Under the pieces are notes generated by a model. It was not told the DNA's origin. It saw only the letters and a program-made list of their open reading frames with translations, and searched no databases. 64,000 nt of DNA, from NCBI RefSeq assembly GCF_000733935.1, contig NZ_JPON01000001.1:1968501-2032500 (forward strand), in the 5' to 3' direction. Below are positions 18,395 through 28,315 of this stretch, in pieces; position 1 is the first letter of the stretch; every line of letters starts with the position of its first letter. Origin of the DNA: Methylomarinum vadi. Lineage in GTDB: Bacteria > Pseudomonadota > Gammaproteobacteria > Methylococcales > Methylomonadaceae. Both the position numbers and the translations under genes were made by a program.

Positions 18395-20572
18395 ATGAAC
18401 AAGCATATCCAGCAAATCACGCTTGATTCGGATACTAAAAGAATAATAGAAGCAAAGCACCATGATCCGTTCTCTGTCTTAGGTCCACACACAGTCGACG
18501 GTAAAGATATTATCAAAGTTTTTTTACCGTATGCGGAAACAGTCCGTCTAGGCGTCAAAGGGCCGAAATTCGAACGCATCCCGAATACCGATGTTTTTAT
18601 TTGCGATGTCACCGAGCTAGACCCATCCGAACATTACCAATTAAACTGGATAGATAAAAATGGTAACAGCCATACCCAATATGACCCTTATGATTTTGGC
18701 CCGGTGCTGCCTGAATTCGATCAGCACTTATTCGCTGAAGGCCGACACTGGCATATCTATCAAAAACTGGGGGCACACCTTCATACTATAGATGGCATCA
18801 AGGGGGTTTATTTTGCCGTTTGGGCGCCAAACGCCGAACGCGCCAGCGTAGTCGGCGACTTCAATCAATGGGATGGCCGTTGTCACCCGATGCGCAACCT
18901 GGGAGGGAGCGGTATCTGGGAAATCTTCATACCGGGCCTCAACGCCGGCTGTCTCTATAAATTCGAACTGCGCAACCGCCATTCGGGCGATATCATGGTT
19001 AAAACCGACCCTTACGGCCAACAGTTCGAATTTCGCCCGCAGACCGCCGCAGTCGTCTGCAAGGAAGATCATTACCAATGGCAGGACGGCAAATGGATGG
19101 AAAGGCGGCAACAGCATGATTGGCTCAGAGAGCCGATGTCTATTTATGAAGTCCATTTAGGTTCATGGAAACGCGATGCGCAAGGCAATTTTCTCAATTA
19201 CCGCGAACTGGCCAAGCAAATTGTCGATTATGTCAAGGACATAGGGTTTACTCATATCGAACTGCTACCCATCACCGAACACCCTTTAGATGCCTCTTGG
19301 GGATACCAAACTACCGGATATTTCGCCCCGACCAGCCGCTTCGGCGCACCGGACGATTTCCGTTATTTCGTCGATCTTTGCCACCAGAACGGCATCGGCG
19401 TCATGCTTGACTGGGTTCCGGCTCACTTTCCCAAGGACCACTTCGCGCTGGCCCGTTTCGACGGCACACCGCTCTATGAGCATGAGGACCCTCGCAAGGG
19501 TGAACATAGGGACTGGGGCACACTGATCTACAACTACAGCCGTAACGAAGTCAAAAATTTTCTGCTGGCTAGCGCCTTTTTCTGGCTGGAGGAATATCAT
19601 ATCGATGGCCTTCGAGTGGACGCGGTCGCTTCCATGCTATATCTCGATTATTCACGCGAGGCAAACGACTGGATTCCCAATATGTACGGCGGCAACGAGA
19701 ACCTGGAAGCCATCGATTTCATGCGCCATTTGAATTCGGTCACTCATGAACAACACCCCGGTACGGTGATCATGGCGGAAGAATCGACCTCCTGGCCGCA
19801 AGTCACCCGCCCGACCTGGACCGGAGGACTGGGCTTCTCGATGAAATGGAACATGGGCTGGATGCACGACATTCTTTCTTACATGCAGGAAGATCCGGTA
19901 AACCGCAAATACCACCATGACCAATTGACCTTCGGCATGCTTTATGCCTTTTCGGAAAACTTCATCCTGCCTTTTTCCCATGACGAAGTCGTCCACGGCA
20001 AAAACTCGATGCTGAACAAAATGCCGGGAGATGAGTGGCAACGGTTTGCCAATCTCCGGCTGCTTTATACCTTCATGTTCACCTATCCCGGCAAAAAATT
20101 ACTGTTCATGGGCTGCGAATTCGGACAAGGTACGGAATGGAATTACAATCAGGCCTTGGATTGGTATGTCCTTGATTACCCAAATCACGAAGGCCTACGC
20201 ACCTTGGTCAGAGACCTTAACAAGCTATACGTTAAACACCCCGCGCTTTTTCAACACGACTTCGAACATCAGGGCTTCGACTGGATCGATTGCCACGATG
20301 TCAACCAGTCGGTAATCAGCTATCGCCGCAAGACGGAAAGCGAGGAGCTGATCGTGGTCTTGAACTTCACGCCGATTCCGCGGGAAGAATATCGCATCGG
20401 CGTCCCCCAGGAAGGCACGTATATCGAAATTTTCAATTCAGATTCCAGTTTTTACGATGGCGGCAATATCGGAAACGGCACAGCCTTGTCGGAGCCGATT
20501 CCCTGGATGAACCTGGATCATTCTATTTCGATCACGGTTCCGCCATTGGCCGGCATCATTTTCAAACTCTAA
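18395..20572 (+). CDS. glgB: 1,4-alpha-glucan branching enzyme
   Basis: Forms alpha-1,6 branches in glycogen. I chose the ATG at 18395 (MNKHIQQI), preceded by TGAGG at 18381-18385; an earlier in-frame start at 18359 has no ribosome site. Order: an N-terminal module ([10 protein letters not shown]), a CBM48 module (about residues 120-205, [18 protein letters not shown]), then the GH13 barrel with [28 protein letters not shown] (nucleophile Asp), MAEEST (acid/base Glu) and SHDEVVHGK. Length 725 residues is normal. It leads a + strand operon with glgA 13 bases downstream. Confidence 0.97.
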   Translation: MNKHIQQITLDSDTKRIIEAKHHDPFSVLGPHTVDGKDIIKVFLPYAETVRLGVKGPKFERIPNTDVFICDVTELDPSEHYQLNWIDKNGNSHTQYDPYDFGPVLPEFDQHLFAEGRHWHIYQKLGAHLHTIDGIKGVYFAVWAPNAERASVVGDFNQWDGRCHPMRNLGGSGIWEIFIPGLNAGCLYKFELRNRHSGDIMVKTDPYGQQFEFRPQTAAVVCKEDHYQWQDGKWMERRQQHDWLREPMSIYEVHLGSWKRDAQGNFLNYRELAKQIVDYVKDIGFTHIELLPITEHPLDASWGYQTTGYFAPTSRFGAPDDFRYFVDLCHQNGIGVMLDWVPAHFPKDHFALARFDGTPLYEHEDPRKGEHRDWGTLIYNYSRNEVKNFLLASAFFWLEEYHIDGLRVDAVASMLYLDYSREANDWIPNMYGGNENLEAIDFMRHLNSVTHEQHPGTVIMAEESTSWPQVTRPTWTGGLGFSMKWNMGWMHDILSYMQEDPVNRKYHHDQLTFGMLYAFSENFILPFSHDEVVHGKNSMLNKMPGDEWQRFANLRLLYTFMFTYPGKKLLFMGCEFGQGTEWNYNQALDWYVLDYPNHEGLRTLVRDLNKLYVKHPALFQHDFEHQGFDWIDCHDVNQSVISYRRKTESEELIVVLNFTPIPREEYRIGVPQEGTYIEIFNSDSSFYDGGNIGNGTALSEPIPWMNLDHSISITVPPLAGIIFKL

Positions 20573-20585
20573 TGCTGCGGAAGCT

Positions 20586-22019
20586 ATGAAAAAAATACTC
20601 TTTGCAACCTCCGAGGCTCACCCGCTGATCAAGACCGGCGGTCTGGCCGATGTCGCCGGCAGCCTGCCTAAGGCGCTGGCGGAACTGGGGCAGGATATCC
20701 GCCTGATCATGCCAAACTACCAGGGCATCAAGAACGAGGAGCATCCACGCTATATCTGTACCCTACGGGTCGATAACCGTGATGTCAACATTCTCGAAAC
20801 CCACCTGCCCGGCTCCGGCGTCATAGTCTGGCTGGTAGACTATCGTCCTTTTTTCGATTTCCCCGGCAACCCATATGTCGACGAAAACGGCAATCCGTGG
20901 CACAACATCGCCGATCGTTTCGCCCTTTTTTGCCGCGTCGTCAACGAAGTCGCGATGGACCGCGCCTATCTCGACTGGCGCCCGGATATCGTTCATTGCA
21001 ACGATTGGCAAAGCGGCCTGGTTCCAGCGTTGTTGTCCTTGGAAGAAAACTCCCCGGCCACCGTGTTCACGATTCATAACATGGCTTATCAGGGCATTTT
21101 CCCCAGCAGCACCTTCCACGCCCTGAACCTGTCGAATAAATTGTGGCATACCGATGGCGTTGAGTTTCACGGCATGCTGTCTTTTCTGAAGGGAGGCCTC
21201 GCCTATGCCGACCGTATCACCACCGTCAGCGCGACCTATGCCAATGAAATCCAGACGCCCGAATTCGGATACGGCCTGGAAGGGCTGCTCAGTCACAAGC
21301 ATACTGTGTTGAGCGGCATTTTGAACGGTATGGACCTGGAACAATGGGACCCGGCCGCCGATCCGCATATCGCCAGCAATTACACGGCGCGCACCATTAA
21401 GCAAAAACTCGTGAACAAAACCGCGCTGCAGGAAAGAATGTCCTTGCCGGTCGACGAAAATATCCCGGTATTCGGCTTGATCAGTCGATTGGTGGAACAA
21501 AAAGGCATTGATCTGGTGCTGGCCTGCCTACCATATATGGTTAAACTGCCCTTGCAATTTGTCTTGCTCGGCAGCGGGGACAAGAGCATCGAGTTGAAAG
21601 TCCAGAATTTCGCCCACCTCTATCCGGACAAGGTTGCGATCACCATCGGCTACGACGAACAACTGGCTCACCAGATCGAAGCCGGAGCCGATATATTCCT
21701 GATGCCTTCCCGTTTCGAACCATGCGGCCTCAACCAAATGTATAGCCAGCGCTACGGCACGATCCCCGTCGTCCGAAAAACCGGAGGACTGGCGGACACG
21801 ATTGAAGACGCCCTGCCCCACACCATTGCCGACGGCACGGCCACCGGCATCAGTTTCAACGACGCCTCTCCCGGAGCGCTAATGGAAGCGATCAAGCGTG
21901 CTTTGATTCTGTACGAAACCAAACATTTCTGGAAAAAGATCCAACTAAGCGCGATGAAAAAAGATTTTTCCTGGGAAAATAGCGCCAACCAATACCTGGC
22001 TCTCTACAACGAGCTGTAA
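20586..22019 (+). CDS. glgA: Glycogen synthase (ADP-glucose type)
   Basis: Extends alpha-1,4-glucan chains from ADP-glucose; a GT5 enzyme with the GT-B fold. The 477 residues begin KKILFATSEAHPLIKTGGLADVAG, where the KTGGL motif binds ADP-glucose. Other marks are HCNDWQSGLVPALL, IHNMAYQG and, in the C-terminal domain, PSRFEPCGLNQMYSQRYGTIPVVRKTGGLADT. It lies between glgB (13 bases upstream) and a secretin-like gene that starts 1 base after its stop. Confidence 0.97.
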   Translation: MKKILFATSEAHPLIKTGGLADVAGSLPKALAELGQDIRLIMPNYQGIKNEEHPRYICTLRVDNRDVNILETHLPGSGVIVWLVDYRPFFDFPGNPYVDENGNPWHNIADRFALFCRVVNEVAMDRAYLDWRPDIVHCNDWQSGLVPALLSLEENSPATVFTIHNMAYQGIFPSSTFHALNLSNKLWHTDGVEFHGMLSFLKGGLAYADRITTVSATYANEIQTPEFGYGLEGLLSHKHTVLSGILNGMDLEQWDPAADPHIASNYTARTIKQKLVNKTALQERMSLPVDENIPVFGLISRLVEQKGIDLVLACLPYMVKLPLQFVLLGSGDKSIELKVQNFAHLYPDKVAITIGYDEQLAHQIEAGADIFLMPSRFEPCGLNQMYSQRYGTIPVVRKTGGLADTIEDALPHTIADGTATGISFNDASPGALMEAIKRALILYETKHFWKKIQLSAMKKDFSWENSANQYLALYNEL

Positions 22020-22020
22020 A

Positions 22021-22845
22021 ATGCGCCCTCTGCTGAATACAAAAATCTTTCTAAGCGTATTTTTTTTATTCAGCAGCGCCTTGTTCGCAGATGACACCGC
22101 GATCGAACTCATCCGCTTACAGCATCGGCCGGGGAGCGAAATCCTCCCCCTCGTCACCCCCTTCCTGGAAGCTTCCGAGCAAGCCATCGACAATGGCAAC
22201 AGCCTGATTATCAAAGCGACAAAAAATCGATTACCGGCAATTAAAACCTTAATAGGCAAACTTGATATAAAATTAGCCAATCTAACGATAACCGTAATTC
22301 AAAGCAGCACAAAAACCGCGCACGATTTAAACGCGGGCGCGGCGGTAGGCGTAACGATCCCAAAGGACCATCTCGGCCGAAGCCGCGGAGCGATGCACGG
22401 TTACCTGGCCAATACCGACCGTTTCAAAGAAGGAGAACAAACGCAAATATTACGCACGCTGGAAGGCCATCCAGCTCATATCAAAACCGGTCGCTTGCAT
22501 CCAGTCGACAACATCAGCATTTTCGACTCAGGCTACGGCTACCCTTCTGTTTCCAGCAACACCCAATACATAGAAGCGACAAGCGGCTTCATGGTTGTTC
22601 CCAGATTATCGGGCCAAGATGAAGTGATACTCGAAATCTCGCCGTGGATGGATACGATGAACTGGCGCGGAGGCATCGATACGCAAAGCGCTCATAGCAA
22701 TATTCGCACAAAACTAGGGCGCTGGGTGGAAATGGGGTCGATCAATCAAAAAGAACAAAATCAAGATCAAGGCTTTCTCCGGCATAGCCGTAGCACTAGG
22801 CAGAAATCTCTACACATCTTGATTAAAGTCGATAGGGCCGATTAG
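22021..22845 (+). CDS. Secretin-like periplasmic protein lacking a full secretin channel
   Basis: A 274-residue protein with a signal peptide (about residues 1-21). The first half, with IELIRLQHRPGSEILPLVTP then LIIKATKNRLPAIKTLIGKLD, resembles the N1/NolW domain that repeats in type II/III/IV secretins. The second half (EGHPAHIKTGR, SGFMVVPRLSG, VILEISPW, LGRWVEMG) looks like a shortened secretin core. At this length it cannot form the full outer-membrane barrel. Similar proteins occur in gammaproteobacteria without a known role. Its start lies directly after the glgA stop, so it is probably co-translated with the glycogen genes, but a functional tie is not obvious. Confidence 0.7.
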   Translation: MRPLLNTKIFLSVFFLFSSALFADDTAIELIRLQHRPGSEILPLVTPFLEASEQAIDNGNSLIIKATKNRLPAIKTLIGKLDIKLANLTITVIQSSTKTAHDLNAGAAVGVTIPKDHLGRSRGAMHGYLANTDRFKEGEQTQILRTLEGHPAHIKTGRLHPVDNISIFDSGYGYPSVSSNTQYIEATSGFMVVPRLSGQDEVILEISPWMDTMNWRGGIDTQSAHSNIRTKLGRWVEMGSINQKEQNQDQGFLRHSRSTRQKSLHILIKVDRAD

Positions 22846-23001
22846 GCGAAGATGATAATGCTTCAGCCTGATTGCCATCGAATGACAATAAAGCAAAACG
22901 TTTTGACAACTCCTTTTACAAAAGGCTAAAACATGCAGCAGCGCGATTGGCTTAAAACTTACCCGTTTCTGTCATTTTTACCGTATATCATGCTCTAGTT
23001 T

Positions 23002-23031
23002 TTCACAAATTCACAGAAACTCGGCTAAAAT
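23002..23031 (+). promoter_or_regulatory. Possible sigma-70 promoter for the winged-helix gene
   Basis: TTCACA at 23002-23007 and TAAAAT at 23026-23031 are separated by 18 bases, 72 bases before the start at 23103. The rest of the 257-base gap after the secretin-like gene shows nothing else I can support. Confidence 0.35.
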
Positions 23032-23102
23032 CCAAACTTAAGAAAATACTGCTTTTCATCAACACGATTAATAGTTCCCTTTTACCCTAATGAGTAGCTA
23101 GT

Positions 23103-23477
23103 ATGAAAAAACCCAAAACAACGACCGTAAAACCAAGCTCAGAAGTAAGGAGCAAAAAAGATATCGTAACCGAAACGACGCAAGCTAAAACCAATAAGCC
23201 AAGTGCGAAGCCGACCGCCAGCAAAAAAAGCCAACCGGCGGCCGGCAAATCCGTCAAGGCTGCTGCACCCATCTCCATACCCGAGCGGGTTGGATTGACA
23301 GCAGGCGACATCTGGCATTATCTGGATAAGAATGGAGAAACATCCGTTTCGACATTGCTCAAGGAAATCTCGGAAGAAGAAAAAATCATCCAGCGCAGCA
23401 TTGGCTGGCTGGCTCAGGAAGGAAAGTTGACATTTGCTTCCAGCGGACGTACCGAGATTGTCGCTTTGAAGTCATAG
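23103..23477 (+). CDS. Winged-helix protein of the DUF2582 type with a basic N-terminal tail
   Basis: A 124-residue protein in two parts. Residues 1-60 are a low-complexity tail rich in Lys, Thr, Ala and Pro, like histone-H1-type nucleic-acid-binding tails. Residues about 62-124 (VGLTAGDIWHYLDKNGETSV and RSIGWLAQEGKL) match the small winged-helix DUF2582 family. DNA binding is inferred; no target is known. The gene stands alone, convergent with corC. Confidence 0.75.
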   Translation: MKKPKTTTVKPSSEVRSKKDIVTETTQAKTNKPSAKPTASKKSQPAAGKSVKAAAPISIPERVGLTAGDIWHYLDKNGETSVSTLLKEISEEEKIIQRSIGWLAQEGKLTFASSGRTEIVALKS

Positions 23478-23508
23478 TATTATAGACCGCGATATGGCTA
23501 ACGAGGAC

Positions 23509-23546
23509 GCGAATTAGGCATTCACGGAATGAAGCGCCTGATTCGC
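23509..23546. terminator. Hairpin between convergent genes
   Basis: GCGAATTAGGC (23509-23519) pairs with GCCTGATTCGC (23536-23546) over 11 positions with one wobble and a 16-base loop. It sits between the winged-helix gene stop and the corC stop, so it could end transcription from both sides. No T run is present. Confidence 0.4.
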
Positions 23547-23594
23547 GCCGACGTTATCGAGAGACCGCCACCTTTTTGCGTTGGATTCGCTCGA

Positions 23595-24449
23595 TTAATC
23601 CAGGTGCTTATCTTTTTTCAGCTTCAATTTGAGCAAATGTATCCTGCGGTTATCGGCCCGTAATACTTCGAAGCGGAAACGGCCGAATTCCAATTTTTCC
23701 CCTTTTTTGGGTAAGCGTTCCAATTGCTGAACGATAAAGCCGCCGATGGTATCGCATTCCTCATCGTCCAGCTCGGCGCCAAAATAATCGTTAAACTCCT
23801 CGATCGGGGTCAAGGCCTTCAACGTGAATTCGCGTTTACTGCGCTGATGGATATATTCTTCTTCTCCGGAATCGTGTTCGTCCTCGATTTCGCCGACGAT
23901 CTGCTCCAACACATCTTCTATGGTGACCAATCCTGCCGCCATACCGTATTCATCGACCACAATCGCCATGTGATTTCGTTCGGTACGAAATTCCTTCAAG
24001 AGTACGTTTAAACGCTTACTTTCCGGAACGACACTGGGTGGACGCATGATCTCCTCCACCTTCTTGGTCTTATTCTGCAATGCATGGGCAAGCAAATCCT
24101 TAGCCATCAATATTCCAACTACTTTACTGCGATCGTCTTCGATCACCGGAAAACGAGAGTGGCCGAACTCCAGCACCAACGGAAAAATAGTCTCCAATTC
24201 GGCATCCTTCGGCACGACTACCATCTGAATACGCGGAATCATGATATCCCTGACCCGCATTTCACTGACTTGCAGCACGCCTTCGATCATCGATAAGGCG
24301 TCGGAATCCAATAAACGTTTTTTCTGTGCTTCCCTCAGTATTTCCAGCAAGTCTTCCTGATCTTGCGGCTCCCCGGACAACATTTGACCGATTCGGTCGA
24401 TAAAACTCTTATGTTGTGACTGACTACTCGGGGGGTTATCGTCGTTCAT
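23595..24449 (-). CDS. corC: CorC/HlyC family protein with two CBS domains
   Basis: A 284-residue cytoplasmic protein. Two CBS domains (about residues 65-195) are followed by the CorC/HlyC C-terminal domain (about 205-280, [20 protein letters not shown]). It lacks the membrane DUF21 domain, like the short E. coli CorC (YbeX). Linked in the literature to magnesium/cobalt efflux and more recently to ribosome maturation. Its start overlaps the ybeY stop by 4 bases (ATGA), so it is the last gene of miaB-ybeZ-ybeY-corC; the lnt gene that often follows is not here. Confidence 0.93.
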   Translation of the reverse strand: MNDDNPPSSQSQHKSFIDRIGQMLSGEPQDQEDLLEILREAQKKRLLDSDALSMIEGVLQVSEMRVRDIMIPRIQMVVVPKDAELETIFPLVLEFGHSRFPVIEDDRSKVVGILMAKDLLAHALQNKTKKVEEIMRPPSVVPESKRLNVLLKEFRTERNHMAIVVDEYGMAAGLVTIEDVLEQIVGEIEDEHDSGEEEYIHQRSKREFTLKALTPIEEFNDYFGAELDDEECDTIGGFIVQQLERLPKKGEKLEFGRFRFEVLRADNRRIHLLKLKLKKDKHLD

Positions 24450-24907
24450 GGTTCGCTTTCCTCCAGATAAGGATTTCGTATATTAAGTTGTTGAAGAATA
24501 TTGATTTCCAAAGATTCCATCCGCTCGGCGTCGGCATCATCGATATGATCATAACCTAACAGATGAAGGACCCCATGCACAATGATATGGGCCCAATGAT
24601 CCAATAATTTTTTTTGTTGCCGTTTCGCTTCCCTGGCCACGACCGGTGCGCAGACCACTAAATCGCCCAGCAATTCGAGCTCCATGCCCGGCGGCGCTTC
24701 GAACGGAAAACTCAAGATATTGGTCGGGCCTGACTTATGCCGGTATTGCTGATTGAGTTGAGAACTTTCGTCCTCATCGACGACACGGATGACGATTTCA
24801 TTATCGGTTTCGCTATCGCCGAGCGCCGCATCCACCCATTGCTGAAATTGATCGCTATCCGGCAACTCGGTCATTTCGGTGGCGATTTGTATTTCCAGCA
24901 GATTCAT
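24446..24907 (-). CDS. ybeY: Endoribonuclease YbeY (16S rRNA maturation)
   Basis: Metal-dependent RNase needed for 16S rRNA 3'-end processing and ribosome quality control. The 153 residues carry the zinc-binding [11 protein letters not shown] motif (H-x3-H-x5-H) near residue 113 and the preceding TNILSFPFE segment typical of the family. It lies 12 bases after ybeZ and overlaps corC by 4 bases. Confidence 0.96.
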   Translation of the reverse strand: MNLLEIQIATEMTELPDSDQFQQWVDAALGDSETDNEIVIRVVDEDESSQLNQQYRHKSGPTNILSFPFEAPPGMELELLGDLVVCAPVVAREAKRQQKKLLDHWAHIIVHGVLHLLGYDHIDDADAERMESLEINILQQLNIRNPYLEESEP

Positions 24908-24919
24908 TCGTGTCCAGCT

Positions 24920-25900
24920 TCATTGTCCCTGGCGCTGTTCATATTGCTCATAAGCCGAAACAATACGCTGCACCAAAGGATGCCTGACGACATCCCGCAC
25001 CCCAAAAAAAGTAAAACTTACGCCTTCGACATCTTTGAGCACCTTCAATACCTGAATCAAGCCGGACTTGCGTTCATCGGGCAAGTCTATCTGAGTGATA
25101 TCGCCGGTAACGACAGCCGTGGAGCCGAAACCCACCCGGGTCAGGAACATTTTGATCTGTTCGGTCGTGGTATTTTGCGCCTCGTCGAGAATAATGAAAG
25201 AGTCGTTCAGCGTGCGCCCGCGCATGAAGGCCAGCGGCGCAACCTCGATCACATTCCTTTCGATCAATTTTTCGACCCGATCGAAACCCAACATTTCATA
25301 AAGCGCATCATATAAAGGCCGTAAATACGGGTCAACTTTTTGCGCCATATCGCCGGGCAGGAACCCCAACTTCTCGCCTGCCTCGACCGCTGGCCGAACC
25401 AACACGATACGCCTGACCTTTTCCCGTTGCAAGGCTTCCACGGCACAAGCCACGGCCAGATAAGTCTTGCCGGTGCCCGCCGGTCCGACGCCGAAATTGA
25501 TATCGTGCGTCAGAATCTTATGCAGATAGTCCTGCTGATTGGGTCCACGCCCCTTTATGACGCCGCGTTTGGTCTTGATAAAAACTGCCTCCTGCGGAGC
25601 CTCGGCGGAAACTTGCAAAATTTGGTCGATGCTTGAATCCTGCAGCGCCAGATGCACCTGCTCGGGATTGATCTCCTCGTGTTCGGAGATCTCGAATAAC
25701 TTTTCAATCACGGCACAAGCCGCATTGACCGCCTCGTCATAACCGCTCACCCTGAAATGGTTGCCACGGTTGGCAATTTCAACCTTCAGGCGCTGCTCGA
25801 TCTGGCGTATATGTGCGTCGAATTGACCGCATAGATTAGACAAACGTTGGTTATCGGCCGGTAACAGCGTAATTTCCCGGGAATAATTGGAACTGGACAA
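24920..25900 (-). CDS. ybeZ: PhoH-like ATPase YbeZ
   Basis: Cytoplasmic P-loop ATPase of the PhoH family that partners YbeY in RNA metabolism. Of 326 residues, about 1-110 form a KH-like N-terminal part. Walker A is GPAGTGKTYLA (about residue 138) and Walker B includes FIILDEAQN. It follows miaB by 8 bases and precedes ybeY by 12, the usual gammaproteobacterial order. Confidence 0.95.
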   Translation of the reverse strand: MSSSNYSREITLLPADNQRLSNLCGQFDAHIRQIEQRLKVEIANRGNHFRVSGYDEAVNAACAVIEKLFEISEHEEINPEQVHLALQDSSIDQILQVSAEAPQEAVFIKTKRGVIKGRGPNQQDYLHKILTHDINFGVGPAGTGKTYLAVACAVEALQREKVRRIVLVRPAVEAGEKLGFLPGDMAQKVDPYLRPLYDALYEMLGFDRVEKLIERNVIEVAPLAFMRGRTLNDSFIILDEAQNTTTEQIKMFLTRVGFGSTAVVTGDITQIDLPDERKSGLIQVLKVLKDVEGVSFTFFGVRDVVRHPLVQRIVSAYEQYEQRQGQ

Positions 25901-25908
25901 AGGAATCT

Positions 25909-27264
25909 TCAGGCGTGTTGAACAATTTTGGCAACCGAGGACTCGACCAAGCGGCCTCGTAGTGAATTCGGCAAGGCTTCGGTAATCAGCACATCGACAA
26001 ATTGTCCGGCCAAGCGGGGATGCGCGATAAAATTAACCGCTCGATTATTTTCGGTGCGTCCGGTCATATGCAACGGACTCTTTTTCGAAACACCTTCCAC
26101 TAATACGGTCTGCACAGTGTCGACCATGGATTGGGAAATGACCTGCGCCATTTCCTCCAGGCGCGTCTGAAGGCGCGCCAGTCGCTGCTTTTTCACCACC
26201 ATATCGACCGGATCGGGATAATCCGCCGCCGGGGTTCCCGGTCTGGGACTGAAGATGAAACTGTAGGAAAAGTCGAATCCGATTTCCTCGATCAGCGCCA
26301 TCGTGTCGTCGAATTCCTCATCGGTTTCACCCGGGAAGCCGACGATAAAATCGGAAGACAGGCTGATACCAGGGCGCACCGCCTTGATTTTATTGATGGT
26401 CTCCAGATAATCGGCACGCGTGTGACCGCGTTTCATTTCCGCCAGAATGCGATCACTGCCGCTTTGTACCGGCAGATGCAAATGATTGACCAGTTGCGGT
26501 ATCTCGGCGAACGCCTCGATGATGTCGTCGGTGAATTCCAATGGATGCGACGTGGTAAAGCGTATGCGGTCGATGCCTTCGACAGCGGCGACATAATGCA
26601 ACAACAAGGCAAAACTGGCGATATCGCCGTCTTCCATCTCGCCGCGATAGGCGTTGACGTTTTGTCCCAGCAGATTGATCTCGCGCACGCCCTGCCGCGC
26701 CAGCGTCTCGATTTCGGCAATCACGTCGTTGAGCGGACGGCTGATTTCCTCGCCACGCGTATAAGGGACGACACAATAAGTGCAATATTTACTGCAACCC
26801 TCCATCACCGAAACGAAGGCTTTGGGGCCTTCCGCGCGCGGTTCGGGCAAGGAATCGAATTTTTCGATTTCCGGAAAGGAAATATCGACCACTTTTTTGT
26901 GGTCGTTGCGCGCTTCGTTCAGCAACTCCGGCAAACGATGCAGGGTTTGCGGGCCGAAGACGATATCGACGTAAGGCGCGCGTTTCTGAATCGCCTCGCC
27001 TTCCTGGCTGGCGACGCAACCGCCGACCCCGATGATAATGCCGGGCCGCTTATCCTTGATTTTTTTCCAACGCCCAACCGCGGAAAAGACCTTTTCCTGC
27101 GCTTTTTCTCTAATTGAACAGGTATTCAACAACAGAACATCGGCCTCTTCCGGGTTTTCGGTCATTTCCAACCCGTGCGATGCTTGCAGCACGTCCCGCA
27201 TTTTATCGGAATCGTACTCATTCATCTGGCAGCCATTGGTCTGTATATAAAGTTTTTGTGTCAT
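25909..27264 (-). CDS. miaB: tRNA-2-methylthio-N6-isopentenyladenosine synthase MiaB
   Basis: Radical-SAM methylthiotransferase that adds the 2-methylthio group to i6A37 of tRNA. The three N-terminal iron-sulfur cysteines lie in [19 protein letters not shown] and GGCVASQEG; the radical-SAM cluster motif is [15 protein letters not shown] (about residue 156). A TRAM domain ends the 451-residue protein. It is the first gene of the miaB-ybeZ-ybeY-corC operon. Upstream are a consensus -10 box and a terminator-like hairpin, described separately, which suggest control of transcription entry. Confidence 0.97.
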   Translation of the reverse strand: MTQKLYIQTNGCQMNEYDSDKMRDVLQASHGLEMTENPEEADVLLLNTCSIREKAQEKVFSAVGRWKKIKDKRPGIIIGVGGCVASQEGEAIQKRAPYVDIVFGPQTLHRLPELLNEARNDHKKVVDISFPEIEKFDSLPEPRAEGPKAFVSVMEGCSKYCTYCVVPYTRGEEISRPLNDVIAEIETLARQGVREINLLGQNVNAYRGEMEDGDIASFALLLHYVAAVEGIDRIRFTTSHPLEFTDDIIEAFAEIPQLVNHLHLPVQSGSDRILAEMKRGHTRADYLETINKIKAVRPGISLSSDFIVGFPGETDEEFDDTMALIEEIGFDFSYSFIFSPRPGTPAADYPDPVDMVVKKQRLARLQTRLEEMAQVISQSMVDTVQTVLVEGVSKKSPLHMTGRTENNRAVNFIAHPRLAGQFVDVLITEALPNSLRGRLVESSVAKIVQHA

Positions 27265-27302
27265 CTTGCCGTAGATACTCCAGCTAATCTACATAAACAA
27301 AA

Positions 27303-27322
27303 AGCCCCGAACGTGCGGGGCT
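27303..27322 (-). terminator. Terminator-like hairpin in the miaB leader
   Basis: On the - strand AGCCCCG and CGGGGCT pair over 7 bases around a 6-base loop and are followed by five T (27303-27299). It lies 39 bases before the miaB start. A perfect -10 box TATAAT (27341-27336, - strand) sits just upstream, so transcripts from that promoter would meet the hairpin almost at once. It may be an attenuator, or the end of an upstream transcript. Confidence 0.55.
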
Positions 27323-27335
27323 GATAAATGGCGAA

Positions 27336-27341
27336 ATTATA
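27336..27341 (-). promoter_or_regulatory. Likely -10 box of the miaB promoter
   Basis: TATAAT on the - strand, 72 bases before miaB. A TTGCAT about 20 bases further upstream could be a weak -35 box with a longer than ideal spacer. Transcription would start near 27329. Confidence 0.45.
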
Positions 27342-27527
27342 ACCCGAATAGACCTATAAAATGCAAGAAAGTTTATCGAAGTTCGGCGTTTCTTGTCGAC
27401 CCGCGTGCGGCAACGCGTCAGGGCTGTCCTCGAGCCGAATGCCAAACGAATAAAAATTCATCGTCACGTTGACAGTATTGGGTAATTAACTATCCTTCAA
27501 CATTATTCTTACTGAAAATCAAGAAGC

Positions 27528-28058
27528 GTGATGTTTTTACCTTGCAGAGATAACAACATCTCATTTGCCGAAAACATTCATATGCCCTGCTGCCCTACTT
27601 GTCTTCATGAATTAGCACGAATCGAAAATATCAAATCGTATTTTAGAAAACGAACTTGCCCGTATTGCGGCGAATACTACAAACTGGATAAAAATCGCTT
27701 TGCGATGGAAAATTTTTTGCTTCTGCTTGGATGGATGATTTTCTATTTCTTTTTTGGGACCGAGGCAAGCGTTCTGCAGAGAACGCATTGGCAACTTTCT
27801 CTCTTCGAAACGCTCGCGTTGAGCTTTTTGGTCGCATGCTTAACCATTAACTATGTGCTCGTATATTTCAATGGAAAATTAATTCCAGTCGAAAGCAAAC
27901 CGCCACGAAGCGAACGAATAGAACACTTTCTTACCTATGAGCCGATGTTTTCAGACCGGCGCTTCGAATGGCCATGGCTCAAGCCGGTATTTTTTGTGAT
28001 TGGCCTTTCAGTAATCGCTATATTGCTGGCCGTAGCCGCAACCAATATAGCGAGTTGA
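27528..28058 (+). CDS. Zinc-ribbon membrane protein of unknown function
   Basis: A protein of 176 residues, or 158 if it starts at the ATG at 27582 (MPCCPTC), which looks more natural. The N-terminus holds two CxxC pairs (CPTC and CPYC, about 25 residues apart), a zinc-ribbon arrangement. It is followed by three hydrophobic segments: about residues 62-80, 95-115 and 148-172. I do not recognise a named family. It is divergent from miaB and convergent with a small Cys-rich frame. Confidence 0.6.
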   Translation: MMFLPCRDNNISFAENIHMPCCPTCLHELARIENIKSYFRKRTCPYCGEYYKLDKNRFAMENFLLLLGWMIFYFFFGTEASVLQRTHWQLSLFETLALSFLVACLTINYVLVYFNGKLIPVESKPPRSERIEHFLTYEPMFSDRRFEWPWLKPVFFVIGLSVIAILLAVAATNIAS

Positions 28059-28084
28059 TGTAACAGCTATACATAGCCCACTGG

Positions 28085-28291
28085 CTATCCGAATTTGACT
28101 GTATACTGTTCGCACTTCGAATTTCGGCATTTATCCAATACGGCACAGGGGTTTTTAGCAGAGGTTTGACAGCAGGGATGCTGTCGTAAAGCTTCCACGG
28201 AAGGATTTATGGCGTCCTCTGATAGAGCCCCCTGTGCCAAAATTTCACGAACGATGAATATAAAGCATCGGCCGCCATATTTTTGCAGCAA
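28085..28291 (-). CDS. Possible small cysteine-rich protein
   Basis: A 68-residue frame starting at TTG, 24 bases after the pmbA stop on the same strand. The C-terminal half holds five cysteines (HPCCQTS, NPCAVLDKC, SKCEQ), which could bind metal. No good ribosome site is visible, and the start may be further inside. I keep it because the composition looks protein-like and it occupies the space between pmbA and the next convergent gene; it could still be chance. Confidence 0.35.
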   Translation of the reverse strand: MLQKYGGRCFIFIVREILAQGALSEDAINPSVEALRQHPCCQTSAKNPCAVLDKCRNSKCEQYTVKFG

Positions 28292-28315
28292 GCTGCGAAG
28301 CGGGTTAACGTTCGC

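Noticed and set aside
26131-27117. 328-residue + strand frame
   Set aside because: It lies wholly opposite miaB, whose motifs are unmistakable; long antisense frames are common in GC-rich codons.
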